Of a DNA stretch of 64,000 nt, positions 35,798 to 47,970 are shown piece by piece. The DNA lies in the NCBI GenBank assembly GCA_020747015.1, contig JAGTJM010000002.1:930001-994000 (forward strand), in the 5' to 3' direction. The notes beneath the pieces were generated by a model. That model did no database searches. It was not told the origin of the DNA and worked only from the letters and a program-made list of their open reading frames with translations. The first letter of the stretch is position 1; the number at the start of each line of letters is the position of its first letter. The stretch comes from Pyrenochaeta sp. MPI-SDFR-AT-0127. Taxonomy: Eukaryota; Ascomycota; Dothideomycetes; Pleosporales; Cucurbitariaceae. Made by a program: the position numbers and the translations under genes.

Positions 35798-37876
35798 ATG
35801 TCGGGTAAGAGGAAGAGGGTAGAAGGGGAGGAAAATCCTAAGCCATTAAGTGCGATTGCGGCAGCAAGATTGAGAGCAGAAGTCGCGGCCAATGCCAATG
35901 CCACCACGCCAGATATCTCGCATGCACCAGTACTTATATCTTCAATTCCACCCTCGGAAAGCCCCGAGTCTACCTACAGAGAAGTGGAGGTAGAAGATAA
36001 GGAGGAGCTACAAGAAACTTCTCGTCGCCCTGAACACATTTTCAACTTCTGTAATTGGGGAAACGATACGAAGAATGTTCTCTCTGACACCGCTTCTGAG
36101 CTTACTGTCAATTTGCACAAGCATTCAACTATTGCTTTAATTGGATGCTTCGATTTGCGAGTCCAGAGAGGGGCTATCAACATAAATGGTGCCAACATCG
36201 GCACAGTTGGCCGCGATGGCCAGAGAAACAGTACTCATCGTGTTTCTGTGTCTGCCACGCATCCCATTCTCAAGATTCGTGGTCTAGATGGTATAAATCA
36301 TGTTCAGTTTAGGACGTGCAAAGTACCAATGCCCCTCACCAGCATCAGCCCACTTTTTGCGAACATTTGGAATCTTGAGCTAGCCTCTGCAGAGAACCGA
36401 TCATTCAGTGTTGTTAGTCAATCTTCTTTCATTGAGTGGCGCAATTAGATACCTCAGTTCTCTCTACTTGAAGTTCGCTGCTGACATGTCGCCTAGATTA
36501 CACGTTCCGATGCAGACCCACGCTACCGTTATTTGAGCCCAGAAGTCACTCATGAAGATTGGTCTCGAGCGATTGAAAACTGTACCAGCAGTCCCTCTGT
36601 CACCATGGTCACTGGTTCAACAAGCTCTGGAAAATCTACATTTGCTAGAAAATTAATGAATCGCTACCTCACTGGTCTGGGCAAAACGGCTCGGCCTGTT
36701 CCAGCTGTATTCTACTTAGATCTTGACCCCACAAGACAGGAGTACGCGCCCAGTGGCCAGATTTCCTTGCTATTATTAAGAGATTTAAACTTGGGTCCAA
36801 ATTATACACACCCAGCTACATTACCCGACATCGAAAGTGGAAAAGGGAATGAGACGATACGCGCACATCCAATCCCACTTAATTTGGCCAAATATATGGA
36901 GTACTACCATTCCTGTGTAAACGACCTTATCCTGGCTTATAGAGATATGTATTCCCGGGACACTGCTATTCCACTCATCATCGATGCATACAGTTCTCTA
37001 TATGACTCAAATTTCGAACTCCTAAATAAAGTACTTGCGCGTATCAAACCTCATAACATTGTCCATCTTGGCGGTGCACAAGTTATCAATACCGAGAGTG
37101 CGACAAAGCTACATTCGCTGCAAACAACATCTTTACAATACCGAAGCACGCTTCATGAACTTTCCGCTCAACCACCTCTGACGACTCCATTAAGGACCAA
37201 ATCTGAGCTCAGAGCTATGCAGATGCAGTCATTCTTTCACCTTAAGACCAGCAATGACAAGCCTCGCGAACAGGAAAACTTAGCATGGGCCTCAGAACCT
37301 CTTTCACATCTGATGCCTTGGGAATTCTGTTATCAGGATACCAATGATCGAGTACAAGATATTGTTGGCTTTGTGGTGTATGACGAGCCTGTGGAACCCG
37401 CCTCGTTAATTCACGGATTGAATGGCTCAATCTTACATGTTGTTGAATCCACATCGTTCATAATTTCTGCTCCACGCACCAATTTTGCTAGATCAACTAA
37501 AAGTTTGATTCCATATCTGCCCAAGTCTAAGAGTAGCGGCATGGTGGAAGCGCTAGATCCAAGGACATCAAAGCTGGTCTGCACAGCCATGGTCCGCGGA
37601 TTCGATCTGGAGAGAAAGGTCATACAGATGTTGGTACCAAAAACGCATGATAAGCTGCTATACAACCTGTCGCCCGAACGCACCGTGCTTGTAAGCGGCT
37701 GTTGTGACATGCCAGAATGGCTCTATCTGGAGGACGTGTGCGGGAGAGGAGAAATGAAATCTTGTACGCAAGAAAAGGACTCAACGGTTAAATTTCCATG
37801 GGTGGAAGAGAAGCGTGTGGCGGAAGACATGGGATATTTAAACACTACACGGAGGGTGAGGAAGTTCCAAACGTAG
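35798..37876 (+). CDS. GRC3: Grc3 polynucleotide 5'-hydroxyl kinase
   Basis: Two exons, 35798-36412 and 36497-37876, giving 664 residues; the intron has a CTGAC branch and CCTAG acceptor, with the join SFSV/ITRSDADPRYRYL. The donor choice (GTTAGT) is the least certain point. The N-terminus is charged and basic (MSGKRKRVEGEE). The Clp1/Grc3-type kinase domain has Walker A GSTSSGKST (about residue 247), followed by YLDLDPTRQEYAPSGQ. The family phosphorylates the 5' end left when Las1 cuts ITS2, feeding pre-60S rRNA trimming, and also aids Pol I termination. Length fits fungal Grc3/NOL9. Confidence 0.93.
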
Positions 37877-40402
37877 TTGTGTCAATTCAACAGCTCTAGC
37901 TGACCGTTGCACGATATCCGCAACCAAATATTCGTTTGATTTGTGTTTGGGCAGTGTGCATCAGTATGCAAAGCTTTGGGTCAGAATTTTTTATTGTGAT
38001 GATGCCCAATGCTCTACCGGTCACTGTAAGGTTTTTGTTAAAGCGCTACTAAAGATGTTCAATACTGGCAGAAAATGGAGTTGAACTTTGAAGATAGATG
38101 TTGTCCGAAATCACGCATTTCGAAAGATCCTTGCGCTTAGCAAATTGAGCTACATCTTACAAAGGCCTCAATTCACTTGTTTCGGTATGACTGTTCTATA
38201 GAAGGGTAATAAAATGCAGCAACATTTTATAGCTGGTGGCGGGCGCTTCTGAACTATTCATGATATGGCTGGCGGTGCAGTTGGTCTTCATACTGGGTGT
38301 TCGCGGGTGCGAGTTAAAGCAGTGCGAGTGGCAGGTTAGCTCAACACTGATCATTTCCTGGCTTTGTTAAACGGCGTGAAGAGTATTGTACGGTCCACGT
38401 TTCTTGACGGGCAGAGACACACAGCTGGCGACTATCTACAGCTAAAATGCCGGACAATGACTCCAACCTCCGATGGCCAGCATTGAAGAATATAGGCAAC
38501 GCGTGAAAGGCATTCCTCGGGAAAATCACCTAAAGATATTCACAGACGAGATGTCTAGCTGCTACGGGCTTTGCCCTACGGGTCATTTGTACATTACACC
38601 ACAGAATGATGAGCAAGATCAATTGTGTGTAATGAGGAAAAGCATAACTCATCAAAAGTCTTATTCAATAATCGCTGGTTTCAGTGTTATGAAATGAGAA
38701 CGCCGTTCCTTAAATGCAAGTATAAATCGTAGTCATGGCTTCAGGGTACTATTGCCTGACGTAAGCATTAATGGGATTATATCTGCAGAGGACCTACCCA
38801 ATTTGCCTCGAATAAAATGTTCTAGAAATTTTGGCTGCTGCAAAAAAATGTGTGGGGAGACAACTCACGTGAACTATGGCACAAGACATATCCTGAGTTT
38901 TTATTTATCATGATGATGCCCTTCCAGCAGTGTGTACCGTATTCTAAAAAGCTTCGCTGTTGTCTGAAATTAGCCATTTGGGAATGCTGTGAGTTTTGTC
39001 CTGTGGCTGTTCGAGTACCGGTACGGTATTGTCTGAATCACCTTGGAAGAAGGAGGGGCGGAATTTGCAATCAGCGTTGTCATTGTTCAAATTTTGTCAG
39101 GTATTCAATGACTGTTTCCAATGTTGTCTCCATGTACTAGAGATTTGCTCGCAGCCAACAAGGAACTACCGGAATTATGGCAAATATATAGCCATAAATT
39201 AAGCAGTATTGGAGTTCCCGCTCTTTCCAAGATAGCTCACTCGAATTCAAGATCTGCATTGGCCATCTTCTTGTATAGGTCTCGTAAAAATTCGAGTTTT
39301 CTCATATGGATGCGTTCTGACTTCACAAACCTCGCACCGGAATTGGCTTCACTGGTTGCAATGTAGCGGCTAACGGACGACTGAAGTAGCTGGAAATCCC
39401 TGGGTCCTCGTAAGCGACATGGCTAGCAACTATGAGTCAATATGATAGCTATTGAACTTAACCATTCGTACCGAATAATGTGCTTAGTGTTCTGATGTAT
39501 TAAGAATTCTGTGCCTTGAAACGCATCATTCCGGTTTCTCGGACTACTTTCAGGGTGAATCCACGATGACGCGTTCTTGAAGTGGCTTACTAGTGTGCTG
39601 CTTATCCCCATTGGGGCCTATCCTTTATCGTTCGTTGAATAACGCTGCATTCGTCTATCCGCGCTTTGACTACCGCTTCTAAACGTAGATGCTGGATAGC
39701 TAATGCGAAATTATTATGTGAAGTATTTAAAGATAACATTCTTCCTAGTTTTGATTCTATCCTCTATTGCATCGTATATAAGTTTATGATGGCAATGTTA
39801 ATATTGACGATGAATTTTCCGTGACGGATACTTTCAATAACCAAACGCATCATCAATGTTGCATAAAATCCGTTGCACCACGACAACGACTCCGAAGATA
39901 ATCAAAAGCTAGACATCTACTGAAACCATAGCAATATATCCAGCAGACGGGCTAAATTAAATTAGCAAACATTGGCAAGTCAAAGAATTCAGGCTGCCAT
40001 CCAGCGAAGGGGAAGGGAATTGTAGTACTTCTTGTGCGCACCTAAAAATGTATCATAATCTCTGAATTTAGAGAGAGTAATACAGGCCATCTGAGTTACA
40101 TGGAAGGTCCTATCCGAGAACATTAAAGGCCCAAGACCTATGTAAACGGCACACAGAACGTTTAGTTATAGCAGGCTCGAGCACACGTGATACGACGAAG
40201 AACGCTCATTATGCGCTGATCCTAATTATACACCATATACTTTTCTTCTCATGTCCATGCAAGCCAAGTTATTCTACGCATATACAAGAATCCAGTTCGA
40301 CCCTTCCTCCCCGTCTTCCTCCACAACATACACACGCTACGTTGTCTGGAGTATAACCTCACACAGAAATAAACAATGAGACTGGAATGTCATGTACTGC
40401 AT
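37877..40402. other. gene-poor stretch
   Basis: 2.5 kb with only short unconserved frames. Two places about 0.9 kb apart (near 37,980-38,130 and 38,890-38,990) share the words TTAT..TGATGATGCCC and GTTGTCYGAAAT..GCCATTT-like sequence, suggesting an old diverged duplication. The first also looks tRNA-like on minus but does not fold as a proper tRNA. The right end holds the KGD2 3' flank. Confidence 0.4.
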
Positions 40403-42063
40403 CTAGAGAAGCATCTTCCTAGGGTCTTCGATATACTCCTTGATTTTCACCAAGAAAGTCACAGCCTCCCGACCATCAAGGAGACGGTGGTCATATGTAA
40501 GTGCGAGGTACATCATCTGTGTCAGGTTTAGCATAGTTAACTCAAGTCCAATGTAGGGGGTTTACTTACTGGCCTAATCTCAACCTTTCCATTGATCGCA
40601 ACTGGCTTATCTTTAATCGCATGCAGACCCAAAACTGCGGTTTGCGGGAGGTTGATAATCGGAGTACCCATCAAACTTCCAAAAACACCACCGTTGGAAA
40701 TAGTAAATGTGCCACCAGCCATGTCCTCGATGGTGAGCTTGTTGTCGCGCGCCTTCTTGCCCAGATCGGCGATTGCTTTCTCAATGCCCACCATGTCCAA
40801 ACTCTCAGCGTTCCTGACCACAGGGGTAACCAGACCCTTTTCGGTCGCGACGGCAACCGAAACATCGACGTAGTCGCGGTAGACGATAGTATCGCCGCCG
40901 TTCGGTCCTTCTATAGAGGCGTTGACAGCAGGGACGTCTCGCATGGCGAGGATGCAGGCACGGGAGAAGGCTGACATGAAACCAAGCTTCACACCCTTAT
41001 TTTTGAGGATCTCATCCTTGTAGAGCTTGCGAAACTCCATGATGGAGGACATGTCGACTTCATTGAAGGTGGTCAGGGAAGCTGCTGTGTTCTGCGACTG
41101 CTTCAAGCGCTCGGCGATGCGGAGGCGCATGCGATTCATTTTAACCTTATCAAGTGGTCAGCACACGTTCTTCATTTGCAATGAAGTACACTCACACGAC
41201 GCTCCTCGCGGCCGCCTGGTTGGGCAGTCTTCGAGTCTTCCTTGGGTGGCTGAGGTTTAGAGTCCTGCTTGGTTGACTGGGGCTTAGGGTCCTGCTTGGA
41301 AGGCTCTGGTTTGGGGTCTTGCTTGGAAAGTTCGGGCTTGTCCTCCTTGGGCTTGGACTGTTCTTGCTCACCGGACGGTTGCGAAGACGTCTCTTGTTCC
41401 TTGGACGCAGGTTGTTTGGTCTCTTCCTTGGCTTCTTGCTTGCTTCCGCCCGACGGCTCACCGCCTAGTTCCAACTTTACAAGGTCTTGACCGACGGTGA
41501 CAGTATCCTCCTCATTGACCAGAAACTCCTTGATGGTGCCGGCCTCGGGTGCGTTTACAGATACGTCGATTTTGTCCGTCTCGATGGTGGCAATCTCTTC
41601 ATCCTGTTCGACATAGTCGCCGACCTCTATGCCAGTATCAGCGTTTGCCCTAATTGCCTGCAGATATGAAACCCACGTTTTGACCACTGCTTCAAAGTTC
41701 CCTCCGTGATGGACTCAGCCATCTGCGGCACCTTGACTACCGTGTCGGCTGCAGCACAAGTCAATTGTCTACCCTCACTGTCTGTCAGGGACACGTACCA
41801 TAATTTCGCGTCTGCCCAAGGTTCCATAAGCGTTGTGATGTGAGCTGTCCTAGGCGGCTATCCAGTGTCAGCCAAGGTTCCATACCACTCAATGGCGTCG
41901 CATACGCTGATGCCTGGCCTATAAGACCAGAAGATGTCGCTTTAGAGATGGCAGAGTAGCTGCGCGGAGCAGGTGTTCTCTTCACAGCTCTCACACTTGC
42001 GCGCAGAGCTGGGACAGAGCGCAGCGCGACTGGTACGCGACGGAGACATTGCTGACCAGACAT
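40403..42063 (-). CDS. KGD2: dihydrolipoamide succinyltransferase (E2 of 2-oxoglutarate dehydrogenase)
   Basis: Five exons on minus: 42063-41799, 41748-41677, 41626-41196, 41145-40570 and 40516-40403, giving 485 residues, with four introns of 50-53 bp. An Arg/Ser/Ala-rich presequence targets the mitochondrial matrix. The lipoyl domain starts at NYADTVVKVPQMAESITEGTLK, with the lipoylated Lys in IETDKIDV. A Pro/Lys/Glu/Gln linker built of repeated SKQDPKP-like units follows, with no recognisable E3-binding domain, as usual for eukaryotic Kgd2. The acyltransferase core runs from VKMNRMRLRIAERL to the C-terminus, with the active-site DHRLLDG. It transfers succinyl groups to CoA in the TCA cycle. 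Confidence 0.96.
41250..41400 (-). repeat. degenerate coding repeat in the Kgd2 linker
   Basis: Units encoding SKQDPKP, STKQDSKP and PPKEDSK recur about every 8 residues, giving a charged, extended swinging-arm linker between the lipoyl and catalytic domains. The DNA copies are similar enough to suggest tandem expansion. Confidence 0.75.
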
Positions 42064-42344
42064 GATGAAGAGTAACACAAGTGCCAAAGACAGGTAGGAG
42101 GAGACGAGGATGGAAGGAGCCGGGCCTCAGGGCGGAACAGTTGGGTGTGAGGGAATTGATTTGAAGTTGCAGCGACAGCCAGCACCGGCACCAGTTCTGA
42201 CGTCCACCCAACCGGGATGCGCCAGCCTAAACCGCGTCCGTCTGAGCGCCAGCCGCCAAGCACGCAACTTCAACACCAGACATCGCATTCACGACAAGGC
42301 ATTGCGATCACAACCCAACTTCCTCCCATCCACGACATACACGA
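42064..42344. promoter_or_regulatory. shared upstream region of KGD2 and the complex I B22 gene
   Basis: About 280 bp lie between the KGD2 start and the proposed B22 start; both encode mitochondrial energy-metabolism proteins and are transcribed apart. No specific site is assigned. Confidence 0.5.
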
Positions 42345-42930
42345 ATGGGAGATCCACCGTCGTGATGAGCTCCAAGATTCAAGTGCTGTGCGCCAAAGCC
42401 CCCACATCACTCGCTACATGGAGATACTGATGACATTTGCAGACGCCTCTACAGGCGGTCCCTAAAACTCGCGCTCGACTGGAGCGTCCACCGATACCTC
42501 TGGCGTGGGCAAGCCCTGTACATTCGCGAGCTTTTCGAGGCGAACAAGAAAGTCACAGAGCCGCGACAGCAGAGGGTGCGTCATTCCCGGTACACGATGT
42601 GTTTTCTTCATAACAGGCACACGCGTAGTGACGCAGACAAGAGCTCAGCTGACAGCCGTGACCAGGAGCTGATTAAAGAGACTGAAAACTTGCTCGAGAA
42701 GTGGAAGCACCCGGATCCATACCGTCCACCTACGGCACCTGGAGGTTCGTTTCTGCTTCCCCGGATACATATCCGACCCGGCCGCGGAGACATGAGATTC
42801 TAACGAATGTTTTATAGGTTCCAAGTATGAGCGCAACCTGCCTTGCCCAATCCTGGATGGTAAGTGTTCTGTGTCTTGTTGTTTAATACGTTGCTGATGA
42901 GACATAGCTCCTCCAAAGATGGTTTTGTAA
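42345..42930 (+). CDS. NADH dehydrogenase (complex I) B22/NDUFB9-like LYR subunit
   Basis: Exons 42443-42575, 42666-42744, 42818-42859 and 42908-42930 are well supported. The first exon is uncertain: ATG at 42345 with donor at 42362 (MGDPPS) keeps frame and gives 97 residues, but ATG at 42365 with donor at 42388 also fits. The LYR-type motif RLYRRSLKLALDW is followed by VHRYLWRGQALYIRELFEANK and by LIKETENLLEKWKHPDPYRPPTAPGG, which is diagnostic for the B22 subunit of the complex I membrane arm. LYR proteins bind the acyl-carrier protein. Five short exons in under 600 bp is unusually fragmented. Confidence 0.85.
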
Positions 42931-43548
42931 TGGGAAATGCTAGAGTGGACGCGGAGGTGACTTGTATATAAATGTAGCAATTCTGCAGCTTAATTATAGC
43001 ACGGTGGATGATAGAAGCAGTCCAATGCATTTCAATCGCTAAAGTAGGAATTCGTGATGATGAGATCACCACCTAAATATTGGGAGCTCTCAGATTTTCA
43101 TCTTTCAAACCAAAGTCGCAGGTCATTCAAATGTACTACAACTGCAACTTTGTTTGCCACCCTCCCCATCTTCTGCTCAGTCGGCAGTCGTGAATACCCG
43201 GTTAAGTGTACATCATGCATCTGCAAGTTGCAACTAGCCCCCCAAAACCCATAGATGCGCTATGTGTTTGCATAGTGAATTTTGTCGTGCAAGTATTTGA
43301 AAGAACTGGCCACATGAGTGCACAAAACATCGACAAGGGATAGTCATAAACAACAAATGTGAAGTGATATGCTCGATTCAGCTCATGAGCCTGCGGTCAT
43401 GCAAGCGACCAGCTATTATACAGCTCTGGTATAAACCCCGTGAAAAGCCATGAACCCATTCCCAGACCGACTCCCGTTATCATTGCAAGATGAAAATACC
43501 CATGAAGAAACCACGCCGATGAACAAAGAACTCAGAAGCAAAAGACGC
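42931..43548. other. intergenic between convergent genes
   Basis: Holds the 3' ends of the complex I subunit gene (+) and H2A (-). Nothing else recognised. Confidence 0.5.
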
Positions 43549-44151
43549 TTAGAGCTCCTGCGAAGGACCCTTGCCAGGCTTGGCTGTCTTCTTGGGCAAC
43601 AGGTCTGGAAAGCATTAGCTGATGAGGCGATCACTGGGCAACAGATAAAACGTACTCTGATGGATATTAGGGAGGACACCACCCTGGGCAATAGTGACGT
43701 GGCCAAGTAGCTTGTTCAACTCCTCGTCGTTTCGGATGGCAAGCTGAAGATGGCGAGGGATAATACGGGTCTTCTTGTTGTCTCGGGCAGCGTTACCAGC
43801 CAACTCGAGAATCTCGGCCGCAAGGTACTCGAGGACGGCAGCGAGATAGACAGGCGCACCAGCACCAACACGCTGAGCATAGTTGCCCTTGCGAAGTAGA
43901 CGATGGACACGACCGACAGGGAAAGCGAGACCAGCCTTGGATGAACGACTGCGCAATGTCAGAATGCGAAAAGCAAGAAACCAAGCAATGACGCGTCAAT
44001 GCAAGTGAATGACGCGCCGGATGGGGCGGTCAAGGACGAAAAGGCAACCAAGACCGAGCTGCGATGGAAGCAACATAACAAACGGACAAACTTACGATTG
44101 GGCGCTGGACTTTGAGCCGCTGGCCTTGCCTCCGGATTTGCCTCCAGTCAT
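43549..44151 (-). CDS. HTA1: histone H2A
   Basis: Three exons on minus, 44151-44096, 43948-43656 and 43604-43549, giving 134 residues. The first intron (147 bp) splits the N-terminal tail within SAQS/RSSKAG, and the second (51 bp) lies just before the C-terminal tail NLLPKKTAKPGKG. The histone fold (AGLAFPVGRVHRLLRKGNYAQ to NDEELNKLLGHVTIAQGGVLPNIH, quoted in parts) is canonical. It ends in SQEL, the SQ motif phosphorylated by ATM/ATR-type kinases after DNA breaks, so this is the major fungal H2A, which doubles as H2A.X. It packages DNA with H2B, its divergent neighbour. Confidence 0.98.
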
Positions 44152-44600
44152 TTTGATGGTGTTGGTTGCGTTGGTAAGATTGGGCGTGTTGGGTGGAATG
44201 AGCTGCTGGTGGTGGGCGTGGAGTGTCGAGACGATGGATTGCTTGCTGCTGTCGGGGGGCGGGGCGGTCTTATAAGGACGGCGCGGCGTGTTTGTGGTGC
44301 GCGAGATCAACCTGGCGGACTAGCGCGCAAAGGCAGCGTCGCCCGCCCGTCGCAAGATCACACTCGCCTCGCTTAGCCACCCAAACCCACCCCGAATCAG
44401 CAGCAACCGCCGCACGGTCCACCCAGCCGCTGCTGGATCACAACATGAGAGCGCGCTCCCCATAAGTAGCGCGTCCCCCGCCGTCGACGACCTTTCTCCA
44501 TCCATCTCGACACCACCGCACTCAACCAGCTTCATCTCACCCCAGCTTCAGCTCCACTCCATTTACCACTTTGCATCTCCACCACCGCAGCTCATTCAAA
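44152..44600. promoter_or_regulatory. bidirectional H2A/H2B promoter
   Basis: A 449-bp interval between the start codons of H2A (-) and H2B (+), an arrangement conserved in fungi for balanced S-phase supply. A TATA-like TATAAGG lies at 44,271 and CATAAGTA at about 44,461. The H2B side is C-rich with CACCAC/CATCTC words typical of a 5' leader. Confidence 0.85.
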
Positions 44601-45193
44601 ATGCCTCCTAAAGCACAGAAGACTCCCACCACCGGCGGCAAGGCCCCGGCTGGTAAGGCACCCGCCGAGAAGAAGGAGGCTGGCAAGAAGACTGCTGCCC
44701 CCGCCGGCGAGAAGAAGAAGCGCACCAAGACCAGGAAGGAGACCTACTCTTCCTACATTTACAAGGGTAAGTTTGTCGAGTTTTCGCGTCCTGGGCGCGT
44801 TTTACATCCTTCACGGTCCCGTTGTACCTGTTCACTAAATCTGTCTTTTTCTTTCACACTTGAACAAGAGTTTACTGACGCGTATCTATAGTTCTCAAGC
44901 AGGTCCACCCCGACACTGGTATCTCCAACCGCGCCATGAGCATCTTGAACTCCTTTGTCAATGATATCTTTGAGCGTGTCGCCACCGAGGCCTCCAAGCT
45001 CGCTGCCTACAACAAGAAGTCGACCATCTCATCGCGCGAGATTCAGACCTCGTATGTTCCCCACTCTATGTTTTCAATAACATCCACTGATTGCAACCGC
45101 AGAGTTCGACTTATCCTGCCGGGCGAGCTTGCTAAGCACGCTGTTTCTGAGGGCACCAAAGCCGTCACCAAGTACTCTTCCTCCACTAAATAG
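44601..45193 (+). CDS. HTB1: histone H2B
   Basis: Three exons, 44601-44766, 44892-45051 and 45103-45193, giving 138 residues. A Lys/Ala/Pro tail (MPPKAQKTPTTGGKAPAGK) precedes the fold [20 protein letters not shown], then MSILNSFVNDIFERVA and [20 protein letters not shown], ending AVTKYSSSTK. The C-terminal Lys in AVTKYSS is the conserved Bre1 ubiquitylation site. Introns split the codons for YK/VLK and QTS/VRL. Nothing unusual is seen; the protein is close to invariant among filamentous ascomycetes. Confidence 0.98.
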
Positions 45194-45948
45194 AGTACTT
45201 TCTTCGTCGGGTGTTTTCTCTTTTGGGTCATTTGCTTGTCATTTCGACAAGGCGGTTACGGGGTGCGGTGTTCACGGGTCATTTGCTAATGTGATCATGG
45301 GTCGGTTTGCTTGTCATCGAATCATCTAGTCATGACTGACTACGAGGTCCATCTGGGTCTGTATATTATACCACAGCAGACGGAACGAATCAATTCTTTC
45401 GAACTTCACTTTATGCCTCCATCTGGATCTGTTGAGGCATTTGATTGGTCACTTTCAGTTAATTTCGTCGTGCTTGGCTATGCTCTATTGTGAGTGCTAT
45501 TCCTTACGCGAGGGTGAAATCCATGTGGATAAATAGCGCGTCTGCCTTGTGCTCTCGAACCTAGCATATGTACTTACAAAAAGCTTGGCATATTGCGCAA
45601 GCCCTGGAGTGTTTACAGTAATTTCAGCTCGGTGGCTGCACGACAAAGGCGATACGGAGATTATCGTGCTTATATTCTGATTCATTTGTGAAGTCGCCAC
45701 TCATGAATTATACAAACCATTTATTTCCATGTCTGAAATGGATATGTGCGCCTTTCGCATCTTAGTGCAATTCACGTTGCAGAAGAAAGTACTGATTCGG
45801 AAAGATGACCATTAGACTTTCTCAGAATGTACAGGATTTGTGGATATTCATCTACCAAACTTCATCACGTATACGCCTTTGCTGCGAACACGCATGACTC
45901 TCATGATACCACTGGGAATACCTCGAACGCCTTCTTTCACCCCATTCC
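45194..45948. other. intergenic between convergent genes
   Basis: Contains the H2B and ATG4 3' ends. No further gene or RNA recognised. Confidence 0.5.
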
Positions 45949-47378
45949 CTACTGCAAACCCTCTTCATCCCAGCTTTCTACCTCATCTATCGCTCCTTCC
46001 CTCTCTTCACCTCTGGGTGTTGGCATCTTGTCCTGCACATGCACAACGCATTTGCCTTGTACATTCCGGACGCCTTCTTTCCAATTATTATAGTCTTCCT
46101 GGGAGGTAACCAGAAAGGCGAGGAGCATGGACGGATCCATTTCGCGGATCTGGAGGCGTCGGACGCGTCGCGTGTGGCAGGTTGAGAGATCTTCTGGGGA
46201 ATAGGAGGAGGTATGTATTGATTCTGGAGTAGCGACGATCTCATTTGCTGGTGCAACCCTGGTGGTAGAGGAGGTAGTTGAAGAGTTAGGTGTTGATAAA
46301 GGGGGACGATATGGTAGAAGCGGACGGGTGCTGTGGGGATCGAGATAGAAAAAGTGGTTCGCTTGAGTGCCGACAAAGTAATGTGATGCTGAAGGGCGGC
46401 CGCTACAAAGTATTAGCTCGGTCAATATTGAGGATACGTCTATAAGGTCGACCAAGTACCAACTTACCCTGCAATGCCAATACTCTGTTTCAGTTGCAAG
46501 CTCGCCTTCAGTGCCTCCCAATACACTGGTGTAATTTTATCGATGCCTAACCGTGTACCGACCAGAATCAGTGTAGGATGCCACACTCCATCGTCTTCGA
46601 TGGCAATCTGCTTCAGCTTATCCTCGTAAACGTCGGCACCGTCACCAGAAATATAAACCCTAAGGCCTGCTTCCTTGTGTTTGTTTACCAAGTCCTGTAT
46701 GCACCGTGCCGCAGCCGAAGGGCCAAACCATTCTCCAGGGTACTTTCCACAAACAGCAGCCCCATGCTCAACGAAGCGGTGGATCGAGAAGGGCGCCTTG
46801 GGATCATCAGCAAACAATGAGAGAATTTCACCGTGAGGCTTCGCCGTGGCATCATCTTGGTACCTCCAGTGTCTCCCAAGGCGTAGTGTTTGCAGTGCAT
46901 TTGCGAGGATGCACTGACCGCTCCTAATCATACACCCAAATCCTGTATCTGACGTGAAGCCAGGGGAAGTGAGGTTCTGCACCCGCACCCGAAAACTCAT
47001 AGCGCTTGTTGCCTTTGGGTCCTGGCTCTTCTGGATGGCGACGAAGCCCGAGCGATACGTCATCCATATCCGTGACTCGAAGTCGTCAAGAAAGGCAGAG
47101 GGCCAGTTGCCGTACTGGGTGGGATCATCCCCATTTGGCGACTCCCTACGATCCTTTTCGTCTATGCTTGTGCGTATCCAACTTTCATCTTCGGTGCGGT
47201 CGATGGGTGGCGCGGGCGTATCGGCGGAGGGCGAGTCGCCAGGCGTGGGCTTGGGGAGCGGAGGGCGGGATTCGTAGCACTGGCCGAGCAACCAGATAGG
47301 CTCGTTAGAGTCATTCGTCGGTAGAGGGTCGTAGAATGTGCGAACAATGTTCCGGCTCACACGCTCAAAGTCATTCAT
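45949..47378 (-). CDS. ATG4: autophagy cysteine protease Atg4
   Basis: Two exons on minus, 47378-46468 and 46402-45949, giving 454 residues. The start ATG (MNDFERVSRNIVRTFYDPLP) is four codons inside a longer frame that lacks an upstream ATG. The join restores IAGGRPSASHYFVG. The papain-like catalytic triad is visible: Cys149 in DTGFGCMIRSGQ, and Asp325 and His327 in YLDPHSTRP. The enzyme processes the C-terminus of Atg8 and later releases it from phosphatidylethanolamine on autophagosomes. The C-terminal part has a Thr/Ser/Pro insertion of about 60 residues between the Asp-His motif and the final helix (LLAFLVTSQEDYNNW). It is head-to-head with SQS1. Confidence 0.95.
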
Positions 47379-47970
47379 GGCGGCGGGCAAGAAGCAGCAC
47401 AGAGGAGGGTAGATGTGGGTGGCGGGCGGGGGTGGGGCAATGGGTGCGGATGGAAAGACGGAGGTGCGAGAAAAGAATAGACACAGCTCGCTACCATGCG
47501 ATCAGTCTTTCTCTCGGTGACTAGTCGGCCAGCATGTTTGGGGGAAGGGGTTTGGAGGTTGGGCACATTTGTCTTGACGCAGTCTTGGTTGCGGGCTGGG
47601 TCATATGCTGCCTTGCGAATAGTGGGGGAGCTCAGCTGTCGGCGTCACTTCCACGGGCGGTGCTGTGTGCCTACGCCGGGGCCATTCAGCATTTGCAGCT
47701 CCTCCCAAGCACGACAGAAGTAGCATCCCTTGCTTCACCATGCGCGCCATGCTGGGAGCCGTCATCAACGGTGCCTCTAGTAGCCTCCCTGAGAGTCAAC
47801 AAGAGCCCGTGTCTGGGCACAAGAGCAGCTCCAACAGCTCAAGCTAGCTTGCGGCCCCCGCCCACGCCACCACGCCGCTGCTGCAACCACCCGTCGCCGC
47901 CAAAAAAAAGTTACAACCCGTGCTTGTCCATTCTCTCCAACTGTAGCTGCGTCCACACCCTGCCGTCGCC
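47379..47970. promoter_or_regulatory. shared upstream region of ATG4 and SQS1
   Basis: A 592-bp head-to-head interval. A short poly-A tract (about 47,903) and a C-rich stretch precede the SQS1 start. No specific site assigned. Confidence 0.4.

Noticed and set aside
38080..38162. tRNA-like sequence on the minus strand
   Set aside because: A TAGCTCAATTTGC A-box-like word and a GTTCAACTCC T-arm-like word are present, but the anticodon stem does not pair and the spacing is wrong. Not called as a tRNA.
41850..41900. Extra intron in KGD2 between the two ATGGAACCTTGG words
   Set aside because: A GTATGG donor and ACAG acceptor exist, but the phases do not match and removing it would break the frame into NYADTVVKV.
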